Part shown: positions 52,627 to 61,919 of the stretch, one piece after another
Layout of the letters: every line of letters begins with the position of its first letter
How positions within the stretch are numbered: the stretch's first letter is position 1
Source: Lachnospiraceae bacterium UBA7160
GTDB lineage: Bacteria; Bacillota; Clostridia; Lachnospirales; Lachnospiraceae
Length of the DNA stretch: 64,000 bases
Reading direction: 5' to 3'
Assembly (NCBI GenBank): GCA_002491565.1
Contig: DKWE01000001.1
Span: forward strand, 1 to 64,000
Made by a program: the position numbers and the translations under genes
The notes under the pieces: generated by a model
Database searches by the model: none
Told to the model about the DNA's origin: nothing
Seen by the model: the letters and a program-made list of their open reading frames with translations, nothing else

Positions 52627-53673
52627 TTATACCTGAATCACCTGATGTCCCGCCGCCTTCAGCAGACGGTTCATAATCGCCTGTCCCATCTTCGGCGTAT
52701 CAAATGCCTCCGAATAGATCACTGAAATATCCGAATCGTCAAATTCACGCAAAATCGAGAATAAATGTTGTGCGATGGTCCGCTCATCCTTCCTGGTACC
52801 AATGGACCGCACGTCCCCTGCCTTATAATATAGAAGAGATTCCTCTGTCCCAATCACTCCGGCTTTCTTGCCCGCCGCCATCTGCTCCTGCACCAGCGCG
52901 TTGATCTTCGCCCGGACACGCTCTCCGCTGCCCTCCACGATAATCAGCTCCGCCTTCGGCGCATAGTGCCGATACTTCATGCCGGGCGCCTTCGGGTGGA
53001 CATTGGAATCCTCGGCAATCAGCCCCCGGTCTATCTCAACATGCCCCAGCACCGCGTCCAGCATCTCCTGGTTCACATAGCCGGGCCGCAGGATGACCGG
53101 AACTTCCCCGGTCAAATCGACGATCGTCGATTCCAAACCGATTGCTACCTCTCCTCCGTCAATAATCATATCAATCACACCGCCGAGATCCTCCTCGACA
53201 TGCGATGCTTTCGTCGGACTCGGACGCCCGGACGTATTTGCACTCGGAGCCGCCACATAGCCGCCTCCTGCCCGAATCAACGCACGCGCCACCTCATCAC
53301 CTGGCATCCGGATCGCCACAGTCTGCAGCCCTCCGGTCGTCTCCTCCGGCACCAGATCTGATTTCTTCAGAATCATCGTCAGCGGCCCCGGCCAGAATGC
53401 ATCCGCCAGCTGCTTTGCTGCAGGCGGGATCTCCGTGACGAGCGGCACAATTGCCTCCCAGTCTGCAATATGTACAATCAGAGGATTGTCCGAGGGCCGC
53501 CCCTTCGCCGCATAAATCTTAGCGGAAGCCTCCGCATCCAGCGCATTCCCGCCAAGCCCGTACACCGTCTCCGTCGGAAATGCCACCAGACCCCCGCGCT
53601 TTAGAATCTCACCGCCGCGCCGGATCTCCTCCTCATCTATACCATCGCGCATGCGCGCTATGATTGTCTGCAT
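52627..53673 (-). CDS. tsaC: Threonylcarbamoyl-AMP synthase (Sua5 type)
   Basis: 348 residues, the long Sua5 form with a YrdC core (about 15-215) and a C-terminal Sua5 domain joined by a linker with the APGMKYRHYAPKAEL signature. It makes threonylcarbamoyl-AMP, the first step of the t6A modification at position 37 of ANN-reading tRNAs. Core motifs GGLVAFPTETVYGLGG and AAPSANTSGRPSPT are intact. The start is the ATG after GGAG; the frame extends 90 bp further without support. First gene of a run of four toward upp. Confidence 0.94.
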   Translation of the reverse strand: MQTIIARMRDGIDEEEIRRGGEILKRGGLVAFPTETVYGLGGNALDAEASAKIYAAKGRPSDNPLIVHIADWEAIVPLVTEIPPAAKQLADAFWPGPLTMILKKSDLVPEETTGGLQTVAIRMPGDEVARALIRAGGGYVAAPSANTSGRPSPTKASHVEEDLGGVIDMIIDGGEVAIGLESTIVDLTGEVPVILRPGYVNQEMLDAVLGHVEIDRGLIAEDSNVHPKAPGMKYRHYAPKAELIIVEGSGERVRAKINALVQEQMAAGKKAGVIGTEESLLYYKAGDVRSIGTRKDERTIAQHLFSILREFDDSDISVIYSEAFDTPKMGQAIMNRLLKAAGHQVIQV

Positions 53674-53757
53674 CCTACTTCTCCTGCCTTTCTCCGACAG
53701 CACGCTGCTCACAGCATGGCTGTGAACCAATGTCATTCCGTTCACGACATTCGAACA

Positions 53758-53832
53758 CATCATCCATTCACTGAGCGCTCAGGATCGACACTCTTATCGC
53801 CCCTTCCCCAAATCACTATAAGCCGGATAATG
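53758..53832. repeat. Palindromic repeat, copy B
   Basis: CATCATCC (53758-53765) and GGATAATG (53825-53832) with a 59-nt loop, the same loop length as copy A at 45956. Flanking ACCAAAT-AC sequence is also shared. It lies between the divergent tsaC and S1 genes. The remaining gap 53674-54030 shows a TATGAT box near 53953 facing the S1 gene and no further gene. Confidence 0.55.
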
Positions 53833-54030
53833 CTGGTTTACCAAATGACATCGCGCTGCGAACTGTAACAAGTATACCACTTTGCAGGATATTTGGGAAC
53901 AGTTTTCTTGATTTTTAGAAAGAAATATAGTATCCAAACCGGCAAACCTGTGTTATGATAGTAGCAACGGTTTCGCGCGGCAGTATGTATCTGTCCGCAA
54001 ATGACAACAGTTCAACAAACGGAGGCTACT

Positions 54031-55116
54031 ATGAGTGAAGAAATGATGAAGCAGGCAGAAGAAGTAACAACAGAAGAAGTGAAGGCGGCAGAAGTTGCAG
54101 AGACGACAGCACCGGAAGCTGCGGCGGCAGCCAAGACTCCGGCATCTGAAACACCGGAAACGGAAGCTCCAGCGGCAGAGGCTCCTGCAGAAGAAGCGGC
54201 AGCACCCGCACCGGAAGCTCCGGCTGAGTCCATGGCAGACTACGAAGCGGAGATCACCGCTTCCCTGAAGCCGATTCACGAGGGAGACATCATGACCGGC
54301 ACCGTCATCGGCGTTTCCGAGGAGGAAGTGACCCTTGATTTCGGCTCTTTCACAGACGGCATTATCAAGCTGGAGGACGCAAGCGACGATCCGAACTTTA
54401 CATTCAACGATATCGAGGTCGGCCAGACGATCTCCGCGACCGTCATCCGCAGAGACGACGGCGAAGGCCACATCCGGCTGTCCATGAAGGAAGCAGCAGC
54501 CGTCCTTGGCTGGGAGCGCTTAGAGCAGCTTCTGAAGGACCAGTCCAACATCACAGTCAAGATTTCTGAGGCAGTCAAGAGCGGCGTAGTCGCTTTTGTG
54601 GAAGGTATCCGCGGATTTATCCCGGCCTCCAAGCTTTCTCTGACCTACGTGGAAGATCTGAAGGAATGGGTCGGCAAAGAGATCGAAGTGCGCGTCATCA
54701 CCGCAGACCGTGCAGACAAGAAGCTGGTGCTCTCCGCCCGCGATATCCTGCGCGAGCGCGAAAAGGAAGAGCGCAAGCAGCGCATCTCCAATGTGGAGAT
54801 CGGCCTCGTGACCGAGGGTACGGTCGAGTCTCTGATGCCTTACGGCGCATTCGTAGATCTGGGAAACGGCATGAGCGGCCTTGTACACGTTTCACAGATC
54901 AGCCAGCAGCGCATCAAGCACCCGTCTGTTGTGCTGAAGGAAGGCCAGAAGGTCAAGGTAAAAGTCATCGCGGTCAAGGATGGTAAAATCAGCCTGAGCA
55001 TGAAGGCACTCGAGGATGTCGCGGCAGTCGCAGTCGAGGAAGAGACTTACGAGATGCCGAAGACCGAGGAAGCTACCACCTCCCTCGCGTCCCTGTTCAA
55101 GAATATCAAGCTCTGA
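54031..55116 (+). CDS. S1-domain RNA-binding protein (ribosomal protein S1-like)
   Basis: 361 residues. The N-terminal 70 residues are an acidic Ala/Pro/Glu-rich tail (ETPETEAPAAEAPAEE) and three S1 domains follow: about 83-155, 165-245 and 260-340. The third has the canonical GTVESLMPYGAFVDLGNGMSGLVHVSQIS. Clostridial S1-like proteins help mRNA binding or ribosome function; this is shorter than the six-domain E. coli S1. The start follows GGAGG at a good distance. A very long hairpin terminator lies downstream. Confidence 0.9.
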   Translation: MSEEMMKQAEEVTTEEVKAAEVAETTAPEAAAAAKTPASETPETEAPAAEAPAEEAAAPAPEAPAESMADYEAEITASLKPIHEGDIMTGTVIGVSEEEVTLDFGSFTDGIIKLEDASDDPNFTFNDIEVGQTISATVIRRDDGEGHIRLSMKEAAAVLGWERLEQLLKDQSNITVKISEAVKSGVVAFVEGIRGFIPASKLSLTYVEDLKEWVGKEIEVRVITADRADKKLVLSARDILREREKEERKQRISNVEIGLVTEGTVESLMPYGAFVDLGNGMSGLVHVSQISQQRIKHPSVVLKEGQKVKVKVIAVKDGKISLSMKALEDVAAVAVEEETYEMPKTEEATTSLASLFKNIKL

Positions 55117-55139
55117 TACCATGATCTGAAATGATCTGA

Positions 55140-55226
55140 AAAAGTGCGTCCGGAGGGTTGCAAGCCTGGCTCGTAAAGTAAATCTTTACAAGTACTTAGT
55201 TCCAGGAGTCCTCCGGACGCACTTTT
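55140..55226 (+). terminator. Large hairpin terminator after the S1 gene
   Basis: Perfect 17-bp arms (55140-55156 and 55210-55226) ending in CACTTTT. Its 53-nt loop contains CCTGG/CCAGG and TAAAG/CTTTA stems. Confidence 0.75.
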
Positions 55227-55268
55227 CGGCCTGATTGGCCGGACTGCAATATCGGTTTTGTCTTTTTA

Positions 55269-56804
55269 TTACACTTCCAGTCGCTTCATCTCTGACATAA
55301 AGGAAATATAAGGATCCGCCTCGTGGAGCCGTTCCTTTGTCCCCTCGATCAATATTCTGCCATCCACCTCCCTGTGGAATACCAGCCTGGTCCAGAAGCA
55401 GGTCTGTAAAAATTTGGTCTCCACCACCAGAGTTTCCCCTTCCGCATACGCGCAGGATACGGTCTGCGTATAGATCGGAATCGCTCCTTTGCTGTACACC
55501 GGCCGCAGCTCCCCGTCCAGAGACGCCTCGAGTCTTGTCCGGTAAGTGCCGTCATCCAGAATCAGCTCCAGCACTCCATCCTTATAGCAAATCGACACCG
55601 TTTTGACTGCTACGTCCTCATGATCATAAAAGTCTGTATATACGTTGCTGTCCGTAAGCGGCCGAAGCTCTGTATTCACATGAAACTCTGCCCCGGTCAC
55701 TGCATAGATGCCGTTATATTTCCTGATATCCTCCGGAACCTCCCTGCTCGTCCGGTTTTTCACCTTCCTGCCTGCCAGATACGCACACAGCTCCTGATAG
55801 CCTTCCTCATCGTCCGGAAGCGGTCCTTCCGGCAATTGCTCCGCGAACAGATACCGGCTTAAAATCGCATCCTCAGCCCTGGACCCCCCATCGTCAGCCG
55901 CCTGATTGATCGAGACGGCTACATGGTTTCTCCGGCTCATCACCACATCCTGCCCATGTCCGCCAGAAAACTTAAAGGTCTCCGGCTCCGGACAGATCCA
56001 GAGCTGATAGCCATAGCCGGACCCGTCCTCCAGATGCGCTTCAGGGTTGACTACATCCGTCCGGATTCTCCGGGTCGTCGCTCTTTTCATCCACTCCTCG
56101 TCAATCAGCTGTCTGTCCTCCCATCTGCCATGATTCAGATAAAGCAGCCCAAGACGCAGATTATTTTCCGTGCTCGAGGCTACCCCCGGCGCCGCATGAA
56201 TGTGATTTTCATGAAATGCCATCCACTCCAGACAATCTGACTCCACTCCGATGGTGTAGAACAGCTCCTCCTCAAGATATTGCCGTACACTTTTCCCGGT
56301 TGTCTTAGCCACTGCCGCCCCAAGCATACAGGAGCCAGTTGTATTATAGAGGAAACGGGTCCCCGGCTCATGATCAAACTCCGAGCACAGATAATTCTTC
56401 AGCAGCCCGGCTCCGGATGCCGGATGAACGGACATGCCGTTTGCCATCATCAATACATGCTCAATGGTAAGCTTTCTCATATTTTCATTCACATGAATCT
56501 GATACTCTGCAATTTCATCCGCAAACAGATCGACGATCTTATCCTGTAAGTGTAAATACCCCTGTGTGCAGGCCAGTCCAACTGCCGTACCCACATAGGA
56601 CTTTCCCATCGAATGACAGATATGCGCTGTCCTGCTGGTATAAGGCGCCCACCAGCATTCCAGAGCGACCTTCCCGTCTCTTGTCACCATCAGGCCATGC
56701 ATCTCTGTGCCGCATTCCTCCAGCTCCTTCACCATCTGCAGCAGCGCTCTGCTCGACAGACCAACTTCTTCCGGCCGCACCCGCTCCAGCTCTTTTTTAT
56801 ACAT
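55269..56804 (-). CDS. Beta-lactamase-fold serine hydrolase, second of a tandem pair
   Basis: 511 residues. Class C / EstB-like beta-lactamase domain at residues about 15-330, with nucleophile Ser65 and Lys68 in HSMGK and the tyrosine motif YNTTGSCMLG; a His-Gly (GGHGQDVV) stands where KTG is usual. The C-terminal 170 residues form a separate beta-rich domain. No signal peptide, so it acts in the cytoplasm, where an esterase or amidase role is more likely than antibiotic resistance. The start follows GGAGCG. It is last in the importer operon, 17 bp after its paralogue. Confidence 0.87.
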   Translation of the reverse strand: MYKKELERVRPEEVGLSSRALLQMVKELEECGTEMHGLMVTRDGKVALECWWAPYTSRTAHICHSMGKSYVGTAVGLACTQGYLHLQDKIVDLFADEIAEYQIHVNENMRKLTIEHVLMMANGMSVHPASGAGLLKNYLCSEFDHEPGTRFLYNTTGSCMLGAAVAKTTGKSVRQYLEEELFYTIGVESDCLEWMAFHENHIHAAPGVASSTENNLRLGLLYLNHGRWEDRQLIDEEWMKRATTRRIRTDVVNPEAHLEDGSGYGYQLWICPEPETFKFSGGHGQDVVMSRRNHVAVSINQAADDGGSRAEDAILSRYLFAEQLPEGPLPDDEEGYQELCAYLAGRKVKNRTSREVPEDIRKYNGIYAVTGAEFHVNTELRPLTDSNVYTDFYDHEDVAVKTVSICYKDGVLELILDDGTYRTRLEASLDGELRPVYSKGAIPIYTQTVSCAYAEGETLVVETKFLQTCFWTRLVFHREVDGRILIEGTKERLHEADPYISFMSEMKRLEV

Positions 56805-56821
56805 AACGCTCCACCTCACTT

Positions 56822-58312
56822 TTACACCGCGTGCAGACAAGTCCAGCCTGCCTCCGGCTTCATTCCCGCACTAATGCCATTTGGCAGATACAGCTCCAGA
56901 CCGTCGGCGCCAGCTACACATCGGAATTGATATTCTCCCATCGATGCCGTGCTCTTGGAAACGATCACAAATGTGCGCTCGTCGCTCCAGCCACCGGACA
57001 GATGGCACTTCCTGGGGTCCGGCCCGTAGATCCGGTTCTGTATGCTCAGGTCCGGCTCCAGAAGAAAAGGAATGCTGCTCTCCGGCATCTGTCCGTCAAG
57101 GCCGATCTGGTAGCTATTGACGCCCTGCTCTGTCCGCACCTGCACCCATGTCTCCTTCTCCTGAAATTCAAACTGCATTCCCATGAGGCCCCACTGGTTC
57201 GGTGCAAACTGCCACTCCTTTTCTGCCAATTGCCGCTCTGCCTTTCCGTGCGCCAATACCCCCCGCGGCGCTCTGCTCATGCGGCGCGTCTCCTCCTCCA
57301 GAGCTTCCCGTTCTGCAGCCTGTTCCCGCAGCGGTTTTCCGGACATCTTCGAATAAATTTCCTCATAAAACAGCTGGATCGCCTGATCCCCTCTCGATTC
57401 ATTTCCCATAATCGTGACCGCCATGTCCGCCTCCGGCAAAATCAGAGCAATCTGCCCGCCGCCGCCATCCATGCGGCAGCCGCCGAACGCATTCCTCCAC
57501 AGCTGCATGCAATAGCCAGCTCCGTTCTGATAGCCCGGCTTCTCATTCCCCGTCCATACCTGCTGCGCACACGCCATCCGGATCAGGGCCGGATCGATCA
57601 ACTGCCTGTGATTCCACTCCCCCTGCTTCAAAAACCACAGGGCAAGCTTCAAAAATCCATTTGCCGTCACGACGGTTGTCACAGGATCATAGATATGACG
57701 GCTATTATACTGCGCCGTGATCTCCATTCCGAGCGGCCCGCCAAGCTTCTCGCGGACATAGGACGCAAATTCCTTCCCGGTCGCCCTCTCCGTCAGCGTG
57801 AACAGCAGGTGCGGGACGGAATTATTGTAAAAGAAATGTTCTCCGGGATCGCAGGTCATCGCTGTGTGAAAAAAGCTCCTGCACAAATCCTCATCCGGAT
57901 GCTCCAGAAAATGGAGAAATGCCTCGTCTGTATCCTGTCCTGTCTGCATCGTGAGCAGGTGATACACGGTCATATTCTTCATTCTTTCGTCCGGCTGTTC
58001 CGGCACCTCATCCGCAAAATACTTCACGACCGGATCATCCAGAGACAACGCCCCCTCGTCCACCGCAAACAACACCGCAGCCCCTATGATTGCCTTTGCC
58101 GCTGACAAAAGCCGGTGCGGACTTTCCAACGTATACGGACTGGCTGCCGCCGCAAAAACAACCTGGTCATTCCGGCAGATCTGAAGACTGTGGAGATCGT
58201 ACTCCATCTCTCTGAGCCGCTGGAGATACCGTGCGATGTGAAGCGGGGATATGCCAACCGACTCCGGTGTCCCCCGTCTGATTGTACTGTTTGAATAGAT
58301 ACTCGTCTCCAT
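56822..58312 (-). CDS. Beta-lactamase-fold serine hydrolase, first of a tandem pair
   Basis: 496 residues, similar in layout to its neighbour but clearly diverged. The catalytic SxxK is Ser70-Ala-Ala-Lys73 and the Y-x-N is YNNSVPHLL. A glycine-rich DGGGGQIAL replaces the third motif. No signal peptide. It begins 21 bp after the permease stop, so it belongs to the ABC operon. It probably removes an acyl or similar group from the imported compound; the substrate is unknown. Confidence 0.87.
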   Translation of the reverse strand: METSIYSNSTIRRGTPESVGISPLHIARYLQRLREMEYDLHSLQICRNDQVVFAAAASPYTLESPHRLLSAAKAIIGAAVLFAVDEGALSLDDPVVKYFADEVPEQPDERMKNMTVYHLLTMQTGQDTDEAFLHFLEHPDEDLCRSFFHTAMTCDPGEHFFYNNSVPHLLFTLTERATGKEFASYVREKLGGPLGMEITAQYNSRHIYDPVTTVVTANGFLKLALWFLKQGEWNHRQLIDPALIRMACAQQVWTGNEKPGYQNGAGYCMQLWRNAFGGCRMDGGGGQIALILPEADMAVTIMGNESRGDQAIQLFYEEIYSKMSGKPLREQAAEREALEEETRRMSRAPRGVLAHGKAERQLAEKEWQFAPNQWGLMGMQFEFQEKETWVQVRTEQGVNSYQIGLDGQMPESSIPFLLEPDLSIQNRIYGPDPRKCHLSGGWSDERTFVIVSKSTASMGEYQFRCVAGADGLELYLPNGISAGMKPEAGWTCLHAV

Positions 58313-58333
58313 GTTACTCCCCCATTCTTCTCA

Positions 58334-59224
58334 CTAGCCCTTCACCCCGCCGATCACGATTCCTTTTACAAAGCCTTTCTGGAAAAAGGGATAAATGACC
58401 AGGATCGGGATAATCGCAATCACCGCAATTGCCATCCGCACACCTACGCTCGGCACCTGGATATTCGCCGCGATCATACTGTTTGCCTGATTGTTGCTCA
58501 GAAAATCAGCGCTGGTAATCAGACGGTTCAGCAGATTCTGAATCGTGTAAAGCTCCGTGCGCTTCGTCAGATAATACAGACCGTTCATCCAGTCATTCCA
58601 ATAGGCAAGCGCTGTCATCAATCCGACCGTAGACAGAATCGGCTTCGACATCGGCACTACAATCCTGGTCAAGATCTTCAGCTCCGATGCCCCGTCTATC
58701 ATAGCTGCTTCCACAATGTGCTCCGGTATATTCGTGCTAAAATAGGTACGCATCATGATCACGGCAAAGCCACTCAGCAGCAGGGACGGGAAGATCAGCG
58801 CCCAAAAGGAATCCTTGATGTGGAAGGTCTGTGTCCACATCATATAGGATGGAATCAACCCACCCTGAAACAGCATCGTAAAGAAAACGAAAAAGGCAAA
58901 AAAATTTCTCCCCGGCAGCTTTTTTCTGGAAAGCGGATAAGCCAGAAGCGTTGTAATTGTAATACTCAGCGATGTGCCTACTGCCGTCGATGCAAGTGTC
59001 ATGCCATAGGCGCGCAGTATTTTCGATCTGCTGAACCACAGATACTGATATGCCTCGAAGCCAAATTCCTCCGGAAAGATGGAATAACCATTTTTCAGAA
59101 GAGCAGTTTCCGAAGTAACCGATGACATCACCAGAAGCACAACCGGAAAAATGCACACGAGAGAAAGAAGGAGCATCACAACTGCCGCTGCCTGACTAAA
59201 GCGTTTTTCTGATTTTGAATACAT
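58334..59224 (-). CDS. CUT1 ABC transporter permease (YtcP type), second importer
   Basis: 296 residues with six membrane helices and the EAA loop HIVEAAMIDGASELKILTRIVVPMSKP. Partner of the LplB-like permease 23 bp upstream. The ending KGFVKGIVIGGVKG is typical. Ribosome site AAGGAG. No ATPase gene is present, so it depends on a shared MsmX-type subunit. Confidence 0.93.
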   Translation of the reverse strand: MYSKSEKRFSQAAAVVMLLLSLVCIFPVVLLVMSSVTSETALLKNGYSIFPEEFGFEAYQYLWFSRSKILRAYGMTLASTAVGTSLSITITTLLAYPLSRKKLPGRNFFAFFVFFTMLFQGGLIPSYMMWTQTFHIKDSFWALIFPSLLLSGFAVIMMRTYFSTNIPEHIVEAAMIDGASELKILTRIVVPMSKPILSTVGLMTALAYWNDWMNGLYYLTKRTELYTIQNLLNRLITSADFLSNNQANSMIAANIQVPSVGVRMAIAVIAIIPILVIYPFFQKGFVKGIVIGGVKG

Positions 59225-59247
59225 AACCTTCTCCTTTCCGGCAGTAC

Positions 59248-60162
59248 CTAAAACAAAGCATTATCTGACTCTACCCGTCTCACAAACATATTTGCCGCAA
59301 GGACTGTCACAAAGCCAAGCACCGACTGCAAAAATCCAGCCGCTGCCGCCCTGCCGATATCGTTGGTCTCCATCAGCCCCCGGTACACATACGTATCGAT
59401 CGTAGTCGTTGCCTTCTGCAGCATACCAGAATTCATCGGCACCTGGAAGAACAGGCCAAAATCAGAATAAAACATTCTGCCAATGCTCATCAGCGTCAGT
59501 GTAATCACGGTAGGCTTCAGCAGGGGAAGTGTGATGCTCACAATCCGCTTCCAGACCCCCGCGCCGTCCACCGCCGCAGCCTCATACAGCGTGCGGTCAA
59601 AACCGATAATGGTCGCATAGTAAATAATCGAGTTGTAGCCGAAGCTCTTCCATGCCTGCACCATCGTCAGGATCACCGGCCAATATTCCGGCTTTGTGTA
59701 CCAGGAAATCCCCTCCACTCCCAGTGGCTTCAGAATGCTGTTATTGACCATTCCGTTTGACTGTCCAAACATCGCATATACGATGTAGCTGATCACAACA
59801 TAGGACAGCAGGAAGGGAATCAGGATCACCGTCTGAGAAACCTGCCTCAGCCATGCACTCCGGATCTCATTCATCAATATGGCGACCGCTACAGCCAAAA
59901 TAATGTTGAGCACCAGAAAGACCAAATTGTAACCAATTGTATTGCGGAACAACATCCATGCATCCTTAGTTTTAAACAGAAATGCAAAATTCTTGAAGCC
60001 TACCCACGGACTGCCCCAGATCCCCGCGGTATACTTGAATTTCTTAAATGCCAGCTGCAGCCCCGCAAGAGGAATATAATTATTGACCACCAAATAGACC
60101 AGCCCCGGTACCATCATCAGATAGAGCGGCAAAAATCGTTTTATTCTTTTCATGTTAGCCAT
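59248..60162 (-). CDS. CUT1 ABC transporter permease (LplB type), second importer
   Basis: 304 residues, six membrane helices, EAA loop TLYEAAAVDGAGVWKRIVSITLPLLKP. The start ATG is 8 nt after GGGGAG; a longer upstream frame lacks a site. It lies 222 bp after the binding-protein gene, and that gap contains a palindromic element, so transcripts of the two may be present at different levels. Confidence 0.93.
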   Translation of the reverse strand: MANMKRIKRFLPLYLMMVPGLVYLVVNNYIPLAGLQLAFKKFKYTAGIWGSPWVGFKNFAFLFKTKDAWMLFRNTIGYNLVFLVLNIILAVAVAILMNEIRSAWLRQVSQTVILIPFLLSYVVISYIVYAMFGQSNGMVNNSILKPLGVEGISWYTKPEYWPVILTMVQAWKSFGYNSIIYYATIIGFDRTLYEAAAVDGAGVWKRIVSITLPLLKPTVITLTLMSIGRMFYSDFGLFFQVPMNSGMLQKATTTIDTYVYRGLMETNDIGRAAAAGFLQSVLGFVTVLAANMFVRRVESDNALF

Positions 60163-60238
60163 ATCACATTCTCCCCAGTTTACAGCGATCCACACGCGGC
60201 GCACCAGCGCGCTGTATCATTCCTATTCAGGCCCCTTC

Positions 60239-60326
60239 GCATGATTTTCCATCGGACTGCGTCAGTCCCGATCAACGATGCTACCGCATCGCCTCACTCA
60301 GCCGCCCTGCCGATGAAAAATCATGC
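60239..60326. repeat. Palindromic element, core family, copy 1
   Basis: Arms of 17 bp with one mismatch: 60239-60255 and 60310-60326. A CGATGC-tacc-GCATCG hairpin is inside. The core 60273-60310 matches the element at 63389-63426 (opposite strand) at 31 of 38 positions by hand alignment. It lies between the binding-protein and permease genes. Confidence 0.7.
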
Positions 60327-60384
60327 TGCCGGGTTTGCCAGATATAAATGAGACAGCATACCAGACACGCACGCCTGCTATACG

Positions 60385-61869
60385 CTATTTCTCTGCAGCC
60401 CAGGCATCCAGCTGCGCCTGCTTTTCTTCAATAATTGCATCGATTCCCGCATCATGCAATTCCTCGCGGAACTGTTCCAGCAGGCTCTCCGTATCATCCA
60501 GCCCCAGCACAATCGTATTGTAATACTGGGATACCACATTCGTACAAGCAGCAATCTCATCTGTCACATTTGCAGGGTTAAAAGTAAAGCCCATAGCCGG
60601 AGACAGCGTTGCCTTCTCATTGGAATCAATCCAGCTCTGGTAATAGGCCGGAGGATTCGGCGCCCACGGCATAGTAATCGTAATGTTCGGCCAGAAGGTT
60701 CCCATTCCGGACGGCCATCCGGTGTTGAATGCATCCAGCCCTTCCGCAAAGTCGATGGTGCCATCCTCATTTTTCACATAGTGAACGCCCTCGATACCGC
60801 TGCACACCAGATTCGCAAGATCTGCATTTACATACAGTTCATTTAAAAACTTCATCGCCGCTTCCTGATGTTCGCTGAGTGCCGGAATACACCACATCAT
60901 TCCGGATACGGAGTCCGTAGTCGCATAATTGACATCCGCAAGTTCGGAGCCATACAGCCTCATACCGCAGTTGTTCTGCTGAACTTCCGCTGCCACCGCC
61001 GGATCAAATCCGCCGCCCAGGTAGCAGAATGCCTGCCGGTTCGACACGTAGGCTACTGCGCCATCCTGCGAATTCATCGGATCATTGACAAACAGTCCTT
61101 CCTTCATCCAGGTATTCGTATATTCCAGCATCTTCTCAAACTGCTGCGTCTCAAACACATTTACAACCTCAAGATTGTTATCTGCCAGAATCAGGCCGCC
61201 AAAAATATTGTTTCCGGCCGTTCCAAGCGGGTCAAAGCCGATCGGCCCAAGGAAATCCCCGTTGGTTCCGGTCGGGAAAATAGCAAGCTCCGGATGCGCT
61301 TCCTTCACCTTGTGCGCCACTTCCGTCAGATCATCAAAATTATGGATGTCATCCGGCACGATCCCAAGCTCGTCACAAATTTCCGCATCCATAACAACAC
61401 AGGGACGGTTGCTGTACGCGTCTACCTTCGGTACTCCATAGATATTCCCGTCGAATCTTCCGCTCTCCAGATACTCACCCAGACACTCCTTGATTCCTGT
61501 TCCGTAAGTGTCGAGAAGCTCGTCCAGACTTGCGATTGCGCCACTGTCCACATAGGTAGAAACCGGCGACATAAAGCAGCAATTAAACAGATCGACGCTG
61601 CCGTCCGTCAAAAGCAAATTCAGCTGATCTGACCAGCTCGCGAAATCGATACACAGAAGCTCCACCTCGACGCCGATTTTTTCTTCTGTAATCTGATTGA
61701 TTGCTTCCTGAACCATATCCTTTTCTTCTGCGGCATTCATCGTGAGCATATAAGGCACAACAATTTTCTCTGCCTCCGCTGCTTTTGCTCCGCTTCCACA
61801 TACCGCTGCCGGCAGAAGCATACCTGTCACAACTGCTGCTCCCGCCATTTTCTTAAATTTCCGTTTCAT
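60385..61869 (-). CDS. Extracellular solute-binding protein (family 1), second importer
   Basis: 494 residues. An export signal covers residues about 1-30; a cysteine in AAVCGSG is a possible but imperfect lipidation site. The body has the usual two-lobed type 1 pattern (LFNCCFMSP, GNIYGVPKVDAYSNRP, HQEAAMKFLNELY). It should deliver a sugar or related solute to the two following permeases. The ideal AAGGAGG site fits high expression. An MFS gene lies 50 bp upstream in the same direction. Confidence 0.9.
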   Translation of the reverse strand: MKRKFKKMAGAAVVTGMLLPAAVCGSGAKAAEAEKIVVPYMLTMNAAEEKDMVQEAINQITEEKIGVEVELLCIDFASWSDQLNLLLTDGSVDLFNCCFMSPVSTYVDSGAIASLDELLDTYGTGIKECLGEYLESGRFDGNIYGVPKVDAYSNRPCVVMDAEICDELGIVPDDIHNFDDLTEVAHKVKEAHPELAIFPTGTNGDFLGPIGFDPLGTAGNNIFGGLILADNNLEVVNVFETQQFEKMLEYTNTWMKEGLFVNDPMNSQDGAVAYVSNRQAFCYLGGGFDPAVAAEVQQNNCGMRLYGSELADVNYATTDSVSGMMWCIPALSEHQEAAMKFLNELYVNADLANLVCSGIEGVHYVKNEDGTIDFAEGLDAFNTGWPSGMGTFWPNITITMPWAPNPPAYYQSWIDSNEKATLSPAMGFTFNPANVTDEIAACTNVVSQYYNTIVLGLDDTESLLEQFREELHDAGIDAIIEEKQAQLDAWAAEK

Positions 61870-61919
61870 AGTAAACCTCCTTAGATTGAATTTATAGATT
61901 TGCTTTGTCCCATAACCTC

